Made by a program: the position numbers and the translations under genes
Notes under the pieces: model-generated
Database searches by the model: none
Seen by the model: only the letters and a program-made list of their open reading frames with translations
Told to the model about the DNA's origin: nothing
In this document: positions 1 through 8,518 of the stretch, one piece after another
Layout: each line of letters opens with the position of its first letter
How positions within the stretch are numbered: the stretch's first letter is position 1
DNA from: Pyxidicoccus caerfyrddinensis
GTDB lineage: Bacteria > Myxococcota > Myxococcia > Myxococcales > Myxococcaceae
DNA: 64,000 bases
Reading direction: 5' to 3'
Assembly (NCBI RefSeq): GCF_010894405.1
Contig: NZ_JAAIYA010000014.1
Coordinates: 186,001-250,000, forward strand

Positions 1-264
1 CTCTCCGACGAGGAGCGCACCCAGACGGAGGAGGCGCAGACCCACCTGCGCACCGCCATCGAGGCCATGGAGAAGGGTGAGGCGAACCCGGGCCTGGGCA
101 ACCTGACCGCGGAGGGCCGGAAGGTGGCGGCCGCCAACGTGGCGCTGCTGAAGACGTACGACAAGCAGGTGCAGGCGATGGCCAGCTCCGCCTTCGACAG
201 CTTCCTGCTGGGTGGCTCCGCCACGGACGCGCCAGAGGGCGCGAGCGCGCAGGAAGACGACTAG
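1..264 (+). CDS. C-terminal end of an unrecognised protein (5' truncated by window edge)
   Basis: Reading frame 1 is open from the first base to a TAG at 262-264, so this is the 3' end of a gene beginning outside the window. The 87 visible residues are acidic and Ala-rich, look helical (alternating Glu/Ala/Leu stretches) and end in an acidic tail (AQEDD). There is no Cys, no membrane segment and no motif that I recognise. Met23 is the first internal ATG, but the frame continues upstream of it with the same composition, so it need not be the start. It converges on the TerC gene. Function unknown. Confidence 0.6.
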   Translation, partial: LSDEERTQTEEAQTHLRTAIEAMEKGEANPGLGNLTAEGRKVAAANVALLKTYDKQVQAMASSAFDSFLLGGSATDAPEGASAQEDD

Positions 265-273
265 CACCCGTCA

Positions 274-285
274 CGGGCGCGCCCG
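274..285. terminator. Short GC palindrome between convergent genes
   Basis: A perfect 12-base palindrome (CGGGCG/CGCCCG) lies in the 23-base gap between the stop of the upstream partial gene and the stop of the TerC gene on the other strand. It could act in both directions, but it has no loop and no T-run, so it is a weak candidate. Confidence 0.25.
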
Positions 286-287
286 GT

Positions 288-1262
288 TCAGGCCTCCACC
301 TCGGTGGAGTGCCTGGGCCCGGGGTGCTCCCGCGGCTGCTTCTGGCCTCGCGCCTCACGCCGCCGGGCGCGCAGGCTGGCCCACACCGACGCGCCGATGA
401 GCACGACGATGATGCCCACGGACAACAACGGCGTGACGTGGAGCCACGGCTCCAGCACCATCTTCAGTCCCGCGAAGGCCAGCACCCCGGCCAGCCCGTA
501 GTGGAGGTAGCGCAGCTGCCCCACGGTGCCGGACAGGAGCAGGTACAGCGCGCGCAGCCCGAGGATGGCGAAGGCGTTGGAGCTGTAGAGGATGAAGGTG
601 TCCTGCGTCACCGCGAAGGCGGCGGGCACCGAGTCCACGGCGAAGAGGATGTCCGTCAGCTCCAGGCCCATCAGCGCCAGCAGCAGCGGCGTGGCCACGC
701 GCCGGCCGTCCGCGAGCCGGACGAAGAACTTCTTGTCATGCACCTCCTGCGTCACCGGCAGCCGGTGCGCGAGCCAGCTCACCGCCTTGTTCTCCTGCTG
801 CTGGGCCGGGTCCTCGCGAAACACGCGCCAGGCGGTGATGAGGAGGATGGCGCCGAAGACGTAGGCCACCCAGCTCCAGCGCTCCAGTGCCGCCGCGCCC
901 AGGAAGATGAAGAGGGCGCGGAAGACGAGCGCACCGAAGATGCCCAGGAAGAGCACGCTGTGCTGGGCCCGCTGGGGAATGCCCAGGCTGCGGAAGATGA
1001 CGAGGAAGACGAAGACGTTGTCGAGGCTGAGGCTCTTCTCGATGAAGTACGCGGCCAGGTACTCCTGCGCCGCGCGCGCGCCGAAGACGCGCCAGACGAG
1101 GACGTTGAAGAGCAGCCCCGCGGAAATCCACACGCCGCTCCAGATGATGGCGGCCCGGTGGGACTCGCCGCGGCGCCCGCGGTGGGCAATCAGGTCCACG
1201 ACGATGAGCGCGAGCACCACTGCCCAGAAGACGGCCCATATCCATGTGGGAATGTGGTGCAT
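288..1262 (-). CDS. TerC/Alx family integral membrane protein
   Basis: A 324-residue polytopic inner-membrane protein of the TerC family, members of which are linked to tellurite resistance and, for Alx/MntP-like relatives, to manganese or metal export during protein insertion. Seven to nine hydrophobic helices are visible. The two family acidic motifs are present: EKSLSLDNVFVF near residue 75 and ELTDILFAVDSVPA near 203, the conserved Asp/Glu pairs inside membrane helices. A basic C-terminal tail follows the last helix. The start at 1262 is preferred over an upstream ATG at 1283, because GGACGGAG lies just before 1262 while the other has its purine run directly abutting the codon. I looked for a yybP-ykoY Mn riboswitch upstream and did not see a convincing one. 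It is divergent from arsC; the 294 bp between them hold no other gene. Confidence 0.85.
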   Translation of the reverse strand: MHHIPTWIWAVFWAVVLALIVVDLIAHRGRRGESHRAAIIWSGVWISAGLLFNVLVWRVFGARAAQEYLAAYFIEKSLSLDNVFVFLVIFRSLGIPQRAQHSVLFLGIFGALVFRALFIFLGAAALERWSWVAYVFGAILLITAWRVFREDPAQQQENKAVSWLAHRLPVTQEVHDKKFFVRLADGRRVATPLLLALMGLELTDILFAVDSVPAAFAVTQDTFILYSSNAFAILGLRALYLLLSGTVGQLRYLHYGLAGVLAFAGLKMVLEPWLHVTPLLSVGIIVVLIGASVWASLRARRREARGQKQPREHPGPRHSTEVEA

Positions 1263-1556
1263 GGCTCCGTCCAACCTATGCATCTCCCCGGGCGGCCAGC
1301 CTCCGGCGCTCCGGCCCGCAGGTGGGGAACGGTAGGGGCGTCGTCACCCCGCCCCTGGGACGAGCGGGCGTCCATGACGGACTGCGTAAAGACAGACACA
1401 AGCGGGCAGACGGGGGCTTGCAAGCTCTCTTCGCGAGCATCCGACCTCCAGATGTGCCAGCCTCACGCGGTACGCCGCCCGTGGGGGGCGGCATGAACAG
1501 TCATCGCGTGCGGGGGAGGGGCGCGCAGACGTGCAGGAAGTGGAGGGGGTAGTGAG

Positions 1557-1964
1557 ATGAACAAGGTCATCTTCGCCTGTGTGCATAACGCCGGTCGCTC
1601 GCAGATGGCGGCGGCGTTCTTCAATGTGATGGCGGACCCGGACAAGGCGCGCGCCGTGTCCGCGGGAACGCAGCCCGCGGAGCAGCTGCACCCGGAAGTG
1701 CTGGAGACGATGCGCGAAATCGGCATCGACCTGGCAGACGCGAAGCCCCGCTTGCTGACGGATGCGCTGGCGCAGGACGCGCACTGGCTCATCACCCTGG
1801 GCTGTGGCGAGGCGTGCCCCAACGTGCCGGGGCTGAAGCGCGAGGACTGGCCGCTGGAGGACCCGAAGGGCCGCTCCCTGCCGCAGGTGGAGCGCATCCG
1901 CGACGAAGTGGCCGCCCGCGTGGCGGACCTGCTGGAGCGCGAGGGCTGGATGCGCGCCGGGTAG
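1557..1964 (+). CDS. arsC: Arsenate reductase, low-molecular-weight phosphatase type
   Basis: A 135-residue cytoplasmic ArsC that reduces arsenate to arsenite using a Cys cascade recharged by thioredoxin. The phosphatase loop CVHNAGRS starts at Cys8 with Arg14 (CX5R). Cys83 and Cys87 sit in GCGEACP as the resolving pair, and Asp102 in WPLEDPKG is the expected general acid. Length and motif spacing match the thioredoxin-linked S. aureus pI258/B. subtilis type rather than the glutaredoxin type. The start has a good GGAGGGGG ribosome site seven bases upstream. No arsR, arsB or acr3 gene is adjacent, so the gene is an orphan here; its upstream neighbour on the other strand is TerC. The Cys83-Cys87 spacing is shorter than the Cys82-Cys89 pair of pI258 ArsC but similar to other proteobacterial members. 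Confidence 0.9.
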   Translation: MNKVIFACVHNAGRSQMAAAFFNVMADPDKARAVSAGTQPAEQLHPEVLETMREIGIDLADAKPRLLTDALAQDAHWLITLGCGEACPNVPGLKREDWPLEDPKGRSLPQVERIRDEVAARVADLLEREGWMRAG

Positions 1965-2191
1965 CTGAAGCCGCGGCTGGCCTGAGGAAGCGTGCGGGCC
2001 GCCGCGCCACCGTACCGGAGCCGACAGCTGCTGAGGGCCGGAGCCCGCCGCTGAGGCGCCGTGCCGGCCCCGCCGGCCAGGGGAGGTGACGGACCGTCCG
2101 GCGTCCGGGTGCGACCGCTCACCCCACAGGCGGTCTTTCTCGCCGGGGACATGCGCATCCTGGAGTCGTCTCCAGTCCGAGGTGCGCCGTC

Positions 2192-3958
2192 ATGAGCACG
2201 TCCGTTCCGCCTGATTCCACGTCCCTCGGGGCACCGCCCTCCGCGCCGTCACTGGCGTCGTCGCCGGGGGCCTCGCCCTCCTCGCCGTTCCTGGCGTCGT
2301 CGTCGGAGTCCACGCCTCCAGGGGAGTCGTCCGCTGGAGCCACCTCGCCCCGGCCCACGCCTCCCAGGACATCGTTCCCCGGAACCGCTCCGTCGAGGAC
2401 GTCGTCGTCCCGGCCGATGCCTTCCAGGAGCGCCTCGCACGACGACGGCGGGGCCGTTGCTTCGTACCGGCAGGCGGCTCCCGCCACGCCGCTGTTGCCC
2501 CACGTCCGCGCGCCTCGCGCCACGCTGGCGGCGGCCCTGGGCCTGGGTGTCCTCGCGGAGGTGCTGCTGGACCGGCCCCTGTGGGGCGCGTCCTTCCCGC
2601 TGGTGGTGACGGCGCTGCTGGGGACGCTCGTGCTGCTCGGCGGGCGCGAGGGCTGGCAGCGGGCGCGGCCCAACGCATGGCTCGCGGCGCCGCTGCTCGT
2701 CATCTCCGGCTTCGTCGCGGTGCGCGCCAGCTCGTGGCTGCTGGTGCTGAACGTGCTGACCTCGGCCGCGCTGCTGTTGCTGCTCACGCACTTCTGGGCG
2801 GCGGGCCGGGTGCAGCGGCTGGGGCTCCTGGGCTACCCGCTGGTGGCGCTGTCCTCCACGTTCCGTGGCCTGCTGTACCCGCCCGCGCTCGTCCGTGACT
2901 CGGTGGACCTGCGGGCCGCGCGCGAGCACGCACCGCGCCTGCTGCCCTTCGCGCGCGGGGTGCTCATCGCCCTGCCGGTGCTGCTCGTCTTCTGTGTCCT
3001 CCTGCAGTCCGCGGACGCGGCCTTCGCCGGGGCCATGAACCGGCTCTTCGCCGTCAACCTGGGGGAGCTGTTCGGCAGCACCCTCGGCCGGGCGTTCGGG
3101 GTGGGGTTCTCCGCGTGCGTGGCGGCGGCGGCGCTCGGCCACGCGCTGCGCCGTCGCCGGGGCCAGGAGTCTGGCGAGGCCGAGGCCGCTCCGGCCGTGC
3201 CGAGGCTGGGGCTCACCGAGGCGCTCACGCTCATCCTCGCGGTGGACGCGCTCTTCCTCGTCTTCGCGGGCTTCCAGGTGGCGTACCTGTTCATCGGCGG
3301 CGCCTCGTCGCCAGCCGAGGGCTACACCTATGCGGAGTACGCGCGCCGCGGCTTCTTCGAGCTGCTGCTCGTGTCGATGATGACGCTGGGGCTCGTCATG
3401 GCGCTGGCGCGGTGGACGCGCCGCGAGTCTCCGCTGGCGCAAGGGGCCTTCCGCGTGGGGGCCTCGCTGATGGTGGCGCTCACGGTGGTCATCGTCGCCT
3501 CGGCGGTGAAGCGCATGACGCTCTACGAGGACGCCTTCGGCTACACGCGCCTGCGCCTCTTCACGCACGTGTTCATGTTCGCGCTGGGCGCGGTGCTGAC
3601 GTGGCGGGCGGTGACGCTGTGGTGGCGGCCCGAGCGCTTCGCCATCGGCGCCTTCGTCACGGCGCTGGGCGCGGTGCTGGCGGTGAACGCAGTCAACCCG
3701 GACGCGCTCATCGTCCGATTCAATATCGCCCGCGCCACCGACTCGAGCAGCCCGGACGTGAGCTACCTCTCCGGCCTCTCCTCGGACGCGGTGCCCGAGC
3801 TGGTGCGTGAGACGGCCACGGCGCCCGGGTGGCAGACGGAGCTGCTGCGCCAGTACGCGGAGCGACTGCCGGCCGAGAGCTCGTGGCCCGAGTGGAACCT
3901 CTCGCACGCGCGGGCGCGGCGGGCGCTCCAGGCGGCGGGCGCTTCCGTGCAGCAGTAG
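2192..3958 (+). CDS. DUF4173 family membrane protein with a long Ser/Pro N-terminus
   Basis: A 588-residue protein. Residues 1-95 are a low-complexity Ser/Pro/Ala segment without charge clusters, probably cytoplasmic and disordered. From about residue 105 there are roughly ten to twelve hydrophobic helices. The DUF4173 hallmark, LLQSADAAFAGAMNR, is near residue 268, and a conserved loop with YAEYARRGFFELLLVSM is near residue 380. The C-terminal 100 residues are soluble and rich in Glu, Arg and Trp. The biochemical role of the family is not established. The start ATG has GAGGTG upstream. It stands alone: arsC is 227 bp upstream with nothing recognisable between, and the next gene (TonB-like) is convergent 53 bp downstream. 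Confidence 0.75.
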   Translation: MSTSVPPDSTSLGAPPSAPSLASSPGASPSSPFLASSSESTPPGESSAGATSPRPTPPRTSFPGTAPSRTSSSRPMPSRSASHDDGGAVASYRQAAPATPLLPHVRAPRATLAAALGLGVLAEVLLDRPLWGASFPLVVTALLGTLVLLGGREGWQRARPNAWLAAPLLVISGFVAVRASSWLLVLNVLTSAALLLLLTHFWAAGRVQRLGLLGYPLVALSSTFRGLLYPPALVRDSVDLRAAREHAPRLLPFARGVLIALPVLLVFCVLLQSADAAFAGAMNRLFAVNLGELFGSTLGRAFGVGFSACVAAAALGHALRRRRGQESGEAEAAPAVPRLGLTEALTLILAVDALFLVFAGFQVAYLFIGGASSPAEGYTYAEYARRGFFELLLVSMMTLGLVMALARWTRRESPLAQGAFRVGASLMVALTVVIVASAVKRMTLYEDAFGYTRLRLFTHVFMFALGAVLTWRAVTLWWRPERFAIGAFVTALGAVLAVNAVNPDALIVRFNIARATDSSSPDVSYLSGLSSDAVPELVRETATAPGWQTELLRQYAERLPAESSWPEWNLSHARARRALQAAGASVQQ

Positions 3959-4011
3959 TCACGGGACGCGGCGTGCCGGTCCGGTGCCCTCGGGTGCCGG
4001 ACCGGCCACGC

Positions 4012-4875
4012 TCAGCGCAGGTGGTAGTTGAAGGGCAGCTCCACGGTGACGCGCCCGCCGAGCTCCGGCGGTGGCGGCGGGAAGGGTGCGGCGTCGCGCA
4101 CGGCCTTCATCGCGGCGTCGCAGAGGACGTAGTGAGGGCAATAGCCGAGCACCCCCAGGTCGAGAATCTGGCCCCGCGCGCCCACGGAGATGCGCACCAC
4201 CAGCTTGCCCTGGATGCCGGCCATGGCCGCCTGGTGCGGGTAGCGCACGTTCTCGAAGCGGTCTCGGAACATCGTCTCGAAGTACTGCTCGCGCCACGTG
4301 GCGAGCTGCTGCTCGGTGGGGCGAGGCGGCGGTGTGAGGACGAGTCCCGGGTTGCTCGCGCCCAGCACGCCGCGCACGAGGCCGCCCACCACGCCTCCCG
4401 CGATTCCGCTCGGCATGCCCCCGGGGGTCGCGGCCGCCACGTCGGTGCCGCCCTCGTCGGCGGGGTCCGGAGTGGGCGGCGGTGCTTTCTCGGCGGGAGG
4501 CTTCGGTGGCTCGACAGGCGCGGGCCCGGGCGTCGGAAGGGTGGGCTTCGGGATGGGGCGGGGCCGGCGTGCCACCGTCTTCCGGGCGACGTTGGACGTC
4601 GGGGCGGAGGACTTCGTGGCGGCGGGCGGTGGAGGCGGCGCCGAAACGAGCCGGAGGACCAGGTCCCCGGCGCCGTCCGTGGCGCGGGTGTTGCCCCCGG
4701 GGTCTCCATGCCAGACGGTGGTGAGGCCCACGAGGGCCAGGGCATGGACGCCGAGGATGAGCGGCAGCAGCCACAAGGAGCGCCGGCGGTCCGGGGCCTG
4801 GCGCGCGCGGGCGTGGATGACGGAGGCGAACAGCGCGCCCTCGAGGCTGCCGGCCTTCGCGCCTGAATCCGGCAT
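4012..4875 (-). CDS. TonB family energy-transducer-like protein
   Basis: A 287-residue protein with TonB architecture: a short cytoplasmic N-terminus, one membrane helix at about residues 35-55 (LWLLPLILGVHALALVGL), a long Pro-rich periplasmic spacer with PKPP-type repeats and a Gly-rich stretch, then a C-terminal TonB domain with IQGKLVVRISVGARGQI and terminal VELPFNYHL. TonB proteins pass proton-motive energy from ExbB/ExbD to outer-membrane receptors; many myxobacterial relatives are involved in other envelope tasks, so the partner is unknown. The chosen start at 4875 has a strong GGGGAAGG site; the open frame extends 32 codons further upstream without a good site. No ExbB or ExbD is adjacent (two ExbD genes are 41 kb away). 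A Cys pair (YCPHYVLC) in the TonB domain could form a disulfide. Confidence 0.8.
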   Translation of the reverse strand: MPDSGAKAGSLEGALFASVIHARARQAPDRRRSLWLLPLILGVHALALVGLTTVWHGDPGGNTRATDGAGDLVLRLVSAPPPPPAATKSSAPTSNVARKTVARRPRPIPKPTLPTPGPAPVEPPKPPAEKAPPPTPDPADEGGTDVAAATPGGMPSGIAGGVVGGLVRGVLGASNPGLVLTPPPRPTEQQLATWREQYFETMFRDRFENVRYPHQAAMAGIQGKLVVRISVGARGQILDLGVLGYCPHYVLCDAAMKAVRDAAPFPPPPPELGGRVTVELPFNYHLR

Positions 4876-5062
4876 TGGATGCCTTCCCCTCTCCGCCTCT
4901 GGATGCCACGGCGGCCCGGCTGCCACCCCTGGTGTTAGTGGCGGTCGGCGGCCCCGTAAAGGGGGAGGCACCTCAGTGCATGTGCTCCGGTCCGCATTCT
5001 TTCCCGGCGGATGTCAGCGGGGCTTCATTGCCGGGGCTGGTGTACCCTGGAGGGCCGGCCGT

Positions 5063-5665
5063 TCAGGGACTCGGGCGCTTGCGGAAGACGAGCGTGAGGT
5101 TGTTGCTGGGCATGTCCACCACGCGCTCGCGCTCCAGGCCGTGACGCGCGGCCTCGGCGGTGACGGCGCCGAGCTGGCGCACGCCCCAGGCCGCGTTCCT
5201 CTCGCGCAGGGACGCGTCGAAGGCGAGGTTGCTGGGCGCCGTCTCGCGGCCCTCGACGAAGTAGGGGCCGTACATGACGAGGCACCCACCCGGAGCGAGC
5301 ACCCGGCCCGCGCCGCGCATCAACCCCTGGCACGAGGCCCAGGGAGAGATGTGAATCATATTCACATTGAGGATGACGTCCGCCGAGGACACCGGCCACG
5401 TGTCGCTGCTCGCGTCGAGCACGAGCGGCGACAGCAGGTTGGGCAGGGACTCCTCGGCGCGCCACGCGGCGATGCTCTCCAGCGACTCGGGCTCCATGTC
5501 GGTGGGCTGCCAGCGGAGGCCGGGGAAGGCGCGGGCGAAGAAGACGGCGTGCTGACCGGTGCCGCTGGCGATTTCCAGCACCGTGCCGGAGGCGGGCAGC
5601 ACCTCGCGAAGGACGGCGAGCAGGGGCTCGCGGTTGCGTTCCGTGGCCTGGGCGTGACGCTTCAT
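5063..5665 (-). CDS. DUF938 family SAM-dependent methyltransferase
   Basis: A 200-residue class I methyltransferase fold protein. SAM-binding motif I is LEIASGTGQHAVFFA at residues 30-44, the acidic loop after beta-2 is QPTDMEP near 55, and motif post-I is NVNMIHISPW near 100, a family signature of DUF938 (sometimes annotated S-adenosylmethionine-dependent methyltransferase of unknown substrate). Length matches the family. The N-terminus KRHAQATERNREPLL is typical of the family start, supporting the chosen ATG. It lies 94 bp downstream of the Ser/Thr kinase gene on the same strand and could be cotranscribed with it. The substrate is unknown. Confidence 0.85.
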   Translation of the reverse strand: MKRHAQATERNREPLLAVLREVLPASGTVLEIASGTGQHAVFFARAFPGLRWQPTDMEPESLESIAAWRAEESLPNLLSPLVLDASSDTWPVSSADVILNVNMIHISPWASCQGLMRGAGRVLAPGGCLVMYGPYFVEGRETAPSNLAFDASLRERNAAWGVRQLGAVTAEAARHGLERERVVDMPSNNLTLVFRKRPSP

Positions 5666-5759
5666 GCCCGTGGGTCTCTCACAGTCTCCAGGGCTCGCGC
5701 GAGCGCGGAGGTGAGGCTCCGTGGGGCGGAGGACGTCCGCGTGGCCGTGCTCGCGTGGC

Positions 5760-7382
5760 TCAGGGGCTCGGGTGCGTGGCCGGGGCCGAGGTGTGTGGGC
5801 GCTGGACCGGGAAGGAGGGCAGGTAGCAGGCCCCTTTGTAGTCGTAGGCGTCTTCGTCGCAGGGGGACTTCACGCGGGCGAGCTCGTACCAGCAGCCGCC
5901 GCGCAGCTCGACCTCGCCCTTGCGGTTGCAGGGGGGCTTGCGCTGGCCGGGGAAGGGACGGTCCGGCATGGGGAGGCTCAGTCCGGGCGGCAGGCTGAAG
6001 GAGGGCACCGGCGCGAGGATGGTCACCGGTGAGGCCACGGCGGCGTCGCCCACGGCCACCGTGCCGCCGTCTCGGGTCTCCTCGTGCGCAGAAGCCTGGG
6101 CCATGGGGGAATCAGCATGGGTGGGGTGCAGGAACCAGCCGGTCGCCGCGGACAGCAGGGACACGACGACCGTGGCCACCGCGAGCCAGGGCCACCTGTC
6201 TGCGTCGTGTAGTGAATCCGCGGGGCCGTGCGAGCTGGGTGACGGAGGTTCTGGGTGAGGCCCGCTCCGTGGCGGAGGCGAGGGAGCGTGCGCGCCTCGC
6301 GATGGATGCGCTGGGAGTGGTGGAGGTGCGGGGGCGAACTCGATGACCGGCGTGTCGGTGCGAGAAGGCACGTGTCCGGCGTCCTGTGCGTGAGCGACGC
6401 CTTCTCCGGTGCGAACCCATGAGGGCTCGTATCCGGCACTCTTCACGTCAGGTTGCGCGGCGGGCACGGAGAGCGGCAGGTCGGCCAGGGGGCTCGCCGT
6501 GCGCATCGCCTCCTCCAGCGCACGGGCGACAACGGCCGCGCTGCCACCGCCGAGGCGCTCCTCGGGAGGGTCCGCGAGCATGTGAAGGATGAGCGCGTCC
6601 AGTTCCCCGCACACGGCGGGGTTGCGCAGGCGCGGAGGAAGCAGGGGTGCCACGTCGCCTTCCTCCGCGCCGGTGCCGCGCGGCGGCGGCGGGTACGTCC
6701 CGGTGACGAGCCGGTACGCAGTGACGCCGAGGGCGTACACGTCATCCGCGGGCTGGGCGGCGTAGTGGGCGGTGGGGTGGCTGCGGTAGTCCCACTGGAA
6801 GCGAACGGCCTCCGGGCTTCGATACGGTGGCGTTCCGGGAGGTAGCGGTGGGGCCGTGAGCGTGGGCGCGCCTCGGAAATGGCCCGCGCCGAAGTCGGTG
6901 AGGATGGCCTCTCCATCGCTCACGCGCACCAGCACGTTGTCGCCCTTCACGTCCCGGTGGACGGCGTCCACAGAGTGCGTGGCGTCCAGGGCGCGGGCCA
7001 CCTGCGCGAGCAGTCGCAGCACCTGCCGCGACGTGGGGTGTTGCTCCAATCCCCAGTCATAGAGGGGCTGGCCCTCCACCCACTCCATGACGAGGAAGGG
7101 GAACGGGCCCGCCGGATGCGGCCACAATCCGTGCGCGTGAAGGCGGGGCACGCCGGAGTGGCGGATGCGCGCGAGCAATTCCGCCTCGCGGTCGAAGCGC
7201 GGGTCCACCGGGTGCGTGGCCAGCTTGAGGGCGAAGGGGCCGGAGCCGTCCACGGACTCGACGCGGTAGACGGCGCCGTAGTTGCCGCGGCCCCGTCGCT
7301 CCAGCACGCGCCAGGAACCGACCTCCGTACCCGGTGGGAGGGAGGCCGGCGCCAGGTCCTGCATTGCCCGTCGTGTCCCCAT
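5760..7382 (-). CDS. Transmembrane Ser/Thr protein kinase
   Basis: A 540-residue Hanks-type kinase. The domain spans about residues 22-290 with Gly-rich loop GRGNYGAV (31-38), Lys53 in FALKLA, catalytic loop HRDVKGDN (Asp144), DFG at 163-165 and PYRSPEA of the activation segment. An unusual insert with a Pro-rich loop follows DFG (PPLPPGTPP). A Pro/Ser/His-rich linker leads to one membrane helix near residues 395-415 (WLAVATVVVSLLSAATGW) and a periplasmic tail of about 125 residues containing four Cys and the motif GGCWYELA, so it probably senses an envelope signal. The Lys after HRDV shows an active Ser/Thr kinase. The start at 7382 has AGGGG upstream; a second ATG six codons in is possible. 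Myxobacteria carry many such kinases; the target is unknown. Confidence 0.9.
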   Translation of the reverse strand: MGTRRAMQDLAPASLPPGTEVGSWRVLERRGRGNYGAVYRVESVDGSGPFALKLATHPVDPRFDREAELLARIRHSGVPRLHAHGLWPHPAGPFPFLVMEWVEGQPLYDWGLEQHPTSRQVLRLLAQVARALDATHSVDAVHRDVKGDNVLVRVSDGEAILTDFGAGHFRGAPTLTAPPLPPGTPPYRSPEAVRFQWDYRSHPTAHYAAQPADDVYALGVTAYRLVTGTYPPPPRGTGAEEGDVAPLLPPRLRNPAVCGELDALILHMLADPPEERLGGGSAAVVARALEEAMRTASPLADLPLSVPAAQPDVKSAGYEPSWVRTGEGVAHAQDAGHVPSRTDTPVIEFAPAPPPLPAHPSRGAHAPSPPPRSGPHPEPPSPSSHGPADSLHDADRWPWLAVATVVVSLLSAATGWFLHPTHADSPMAQASAHEETRDGGTVAVGDAAVASPVTILAPVPSFSLPPGLSLPMPDRPFPGQRKPPCNRKGEVELRGGCWYELARVKSPCDEDAYDYKGACYLPSFPVQRPHTSAPATHPSP

Positions 7383-7567
7383 GAGAGCCCCTGCCGGAAT
7401 GGGGCGGTTTGCTCCGCCCGGGCGAGGACACTACCTCATGGGTAAACCGTTTGATAACCTCTCCGTGGAGTAAGATTTCATCTCGAACCGGGGCATTGGC
7501 CACGGCCGCTACGCGTGTGGCCTGTTCCCCCTCGCGGGGGCGGATGCCCGGCCTCCCGTGAGATAGT

Positions 7568-7604
7568 CCCGAGCGCGCTGGAGGCACCTCTCCCGGCGCT
7601 CGGG
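7568..7604 (+). promoter_or_regulatory. 5' leader hairpin overlapping the PhyH ribosome-binding site
   Basis: CCCGAGCGC at 7568-7576 pairs perfectly with GCGCTCGGG at 7596-7604, and an inner GAGG/CCTC pair (7581-7590) can stack in the loop. The last three G residues of the outer arm are the first half of the GGGAGG ribosome site (7602-7607) serving the ATG at 7613. The hairpin could therefore hide the ribosome site and control translation. Whether it folds in vivo is inference. Confidence 0.4.
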
Positions 7605-7612
7605 AGGCTGTG

Positions 7613-8443
7613 ATGACGGACCGGGCCGCACAGTTCGAGCAGCAGGGCTACCTCGTGCTCCCAGGGTTCGTCTCCGCGGCGGACTGTGACGCGCTGAAGG
7701 CCCGCGCGGAGGAGCTCGTCGCCGGCTTCCAGCCGGAGACCGTCTCCGTCTTCACCACCCGCGAGCAGACCCGGACGTCCGACGAGTACTTCCTCTCCTC
7801 AGGCGACCGCATCCGCTTCTTCTTCGAGGAGGGCGCCTTCCGTCCGGACGGCTCGCTGCGACAGGACAAGGCGCTGTCCATCAACAAGATAGGCCACGCG
7901 CTCCACGACCTGGACCCGCGCTTCGACCGGTTCTCCCGCACGCCACAATTGGCGTCACTGTCCTCCGAGCTGGGACTGCGGAAGCCCTTGCTCCTGCAAT
8001 CCATGTACATCTTCAAGCAGCCCCATATCGGCGGCGAGGTGGGCTCCCACCAGGACTCCACGTTCCTCTACACGGAGCCGCTCACCTGCCTCGGCTTCTG
8101 GTTCGCACTGGAGGACGCGACGCTGGAGAACGGCTGCCTGTGGGCGCTGCCCGGAGGCCACCGCCTGGGCCTGAAGAAGCGCTTCGTCCGCGCCGAGGGC
8201 GGAGGCACCGCCTTCCGCGTGCTCGACGCCACGCCCGTGCCCGAGGAGGGCATGGTGCCGCTGGAGGTGGGGAAGGGCACCCTCGTGGTGCTCCACGGAC
8301 TGCTGCCCCACCGCAGCGGCCCCAACACCTCGCCGAAGAGCCGCCACGCCTACTCGCTGCACCTCATCGACGCCGCCGCCACGTACCCCGAGGACAACTG
8401 GTTGCACCGCTCGCCGGCCATGCCTCCGCGCGGCTTCTCCTGA
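7613..8443 (+). CDS. Phytanoyl-CoA dioxygenase (PhyH) family protein
   Basis: A 276-residue Fe(II)/2-oxoglutarate-dependent oxygenase-like protein. The jelly-roll iron triad is visible: His and Asp in GSHQDSTFL near residue 145, and the distal His in LLPHRSGPNTS near 237, followed by the Arg/Ser that binds 2-oxoglutarate. The N-terminus (QFEQQGYLVLPGF) and the segment LGFWFALEDATLENGCLWALPG match the PHYHD1-like group, which acts on small hydroxylatable substrates rather than phytanoyl-CoA itself. The ATG at 7613 follows GGGAGG by five bases; a GTG directly before it is in frame but too close. It is divergent from the kinase and 75 bp ahead of rnz on the same strand. The substrate cannot be told from sequence. 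Confidence 0.85.
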   Translation: MTDRAAQFEQQGYLVLPGFVSAADCDALKARAEELVAGFQPETVSVFTTREQTRTSDEYFLSSGDRIRFFFEEGAFRPDGSLRQDKALSINKIGHALHDLDPRFDRFSRTPQLASLSSELGLRKPLLLQSMYIFKQPHIGGEVGSHQDSTFLYTEPLTCLGFWFALEDATLENGCLWALPGGHRLGLKKRFVRAEGGGTAFRVLDATPVPEEGMVPLEVGKGTLVVLHGLLPHRSGPNTSPKSRHAYSLHLIDAAATYPEDNWLHRSPAMPPRGFS

Positions 8444-8518
8444 GCGTTACCGCTCGCTGTCAGTCCCGTGCATGAGGCCCCGTCGGGGTGCCATTCTTCG
8501 CATGGGGGAGCCCCAGTC

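Noticed and set aside
1263..1450. Possible yybP-ykoY manganese riboswitch before the TerC gene
   Set aside because: GGGGAGATG occurs near the start, but the rest of the conserved core was not found.
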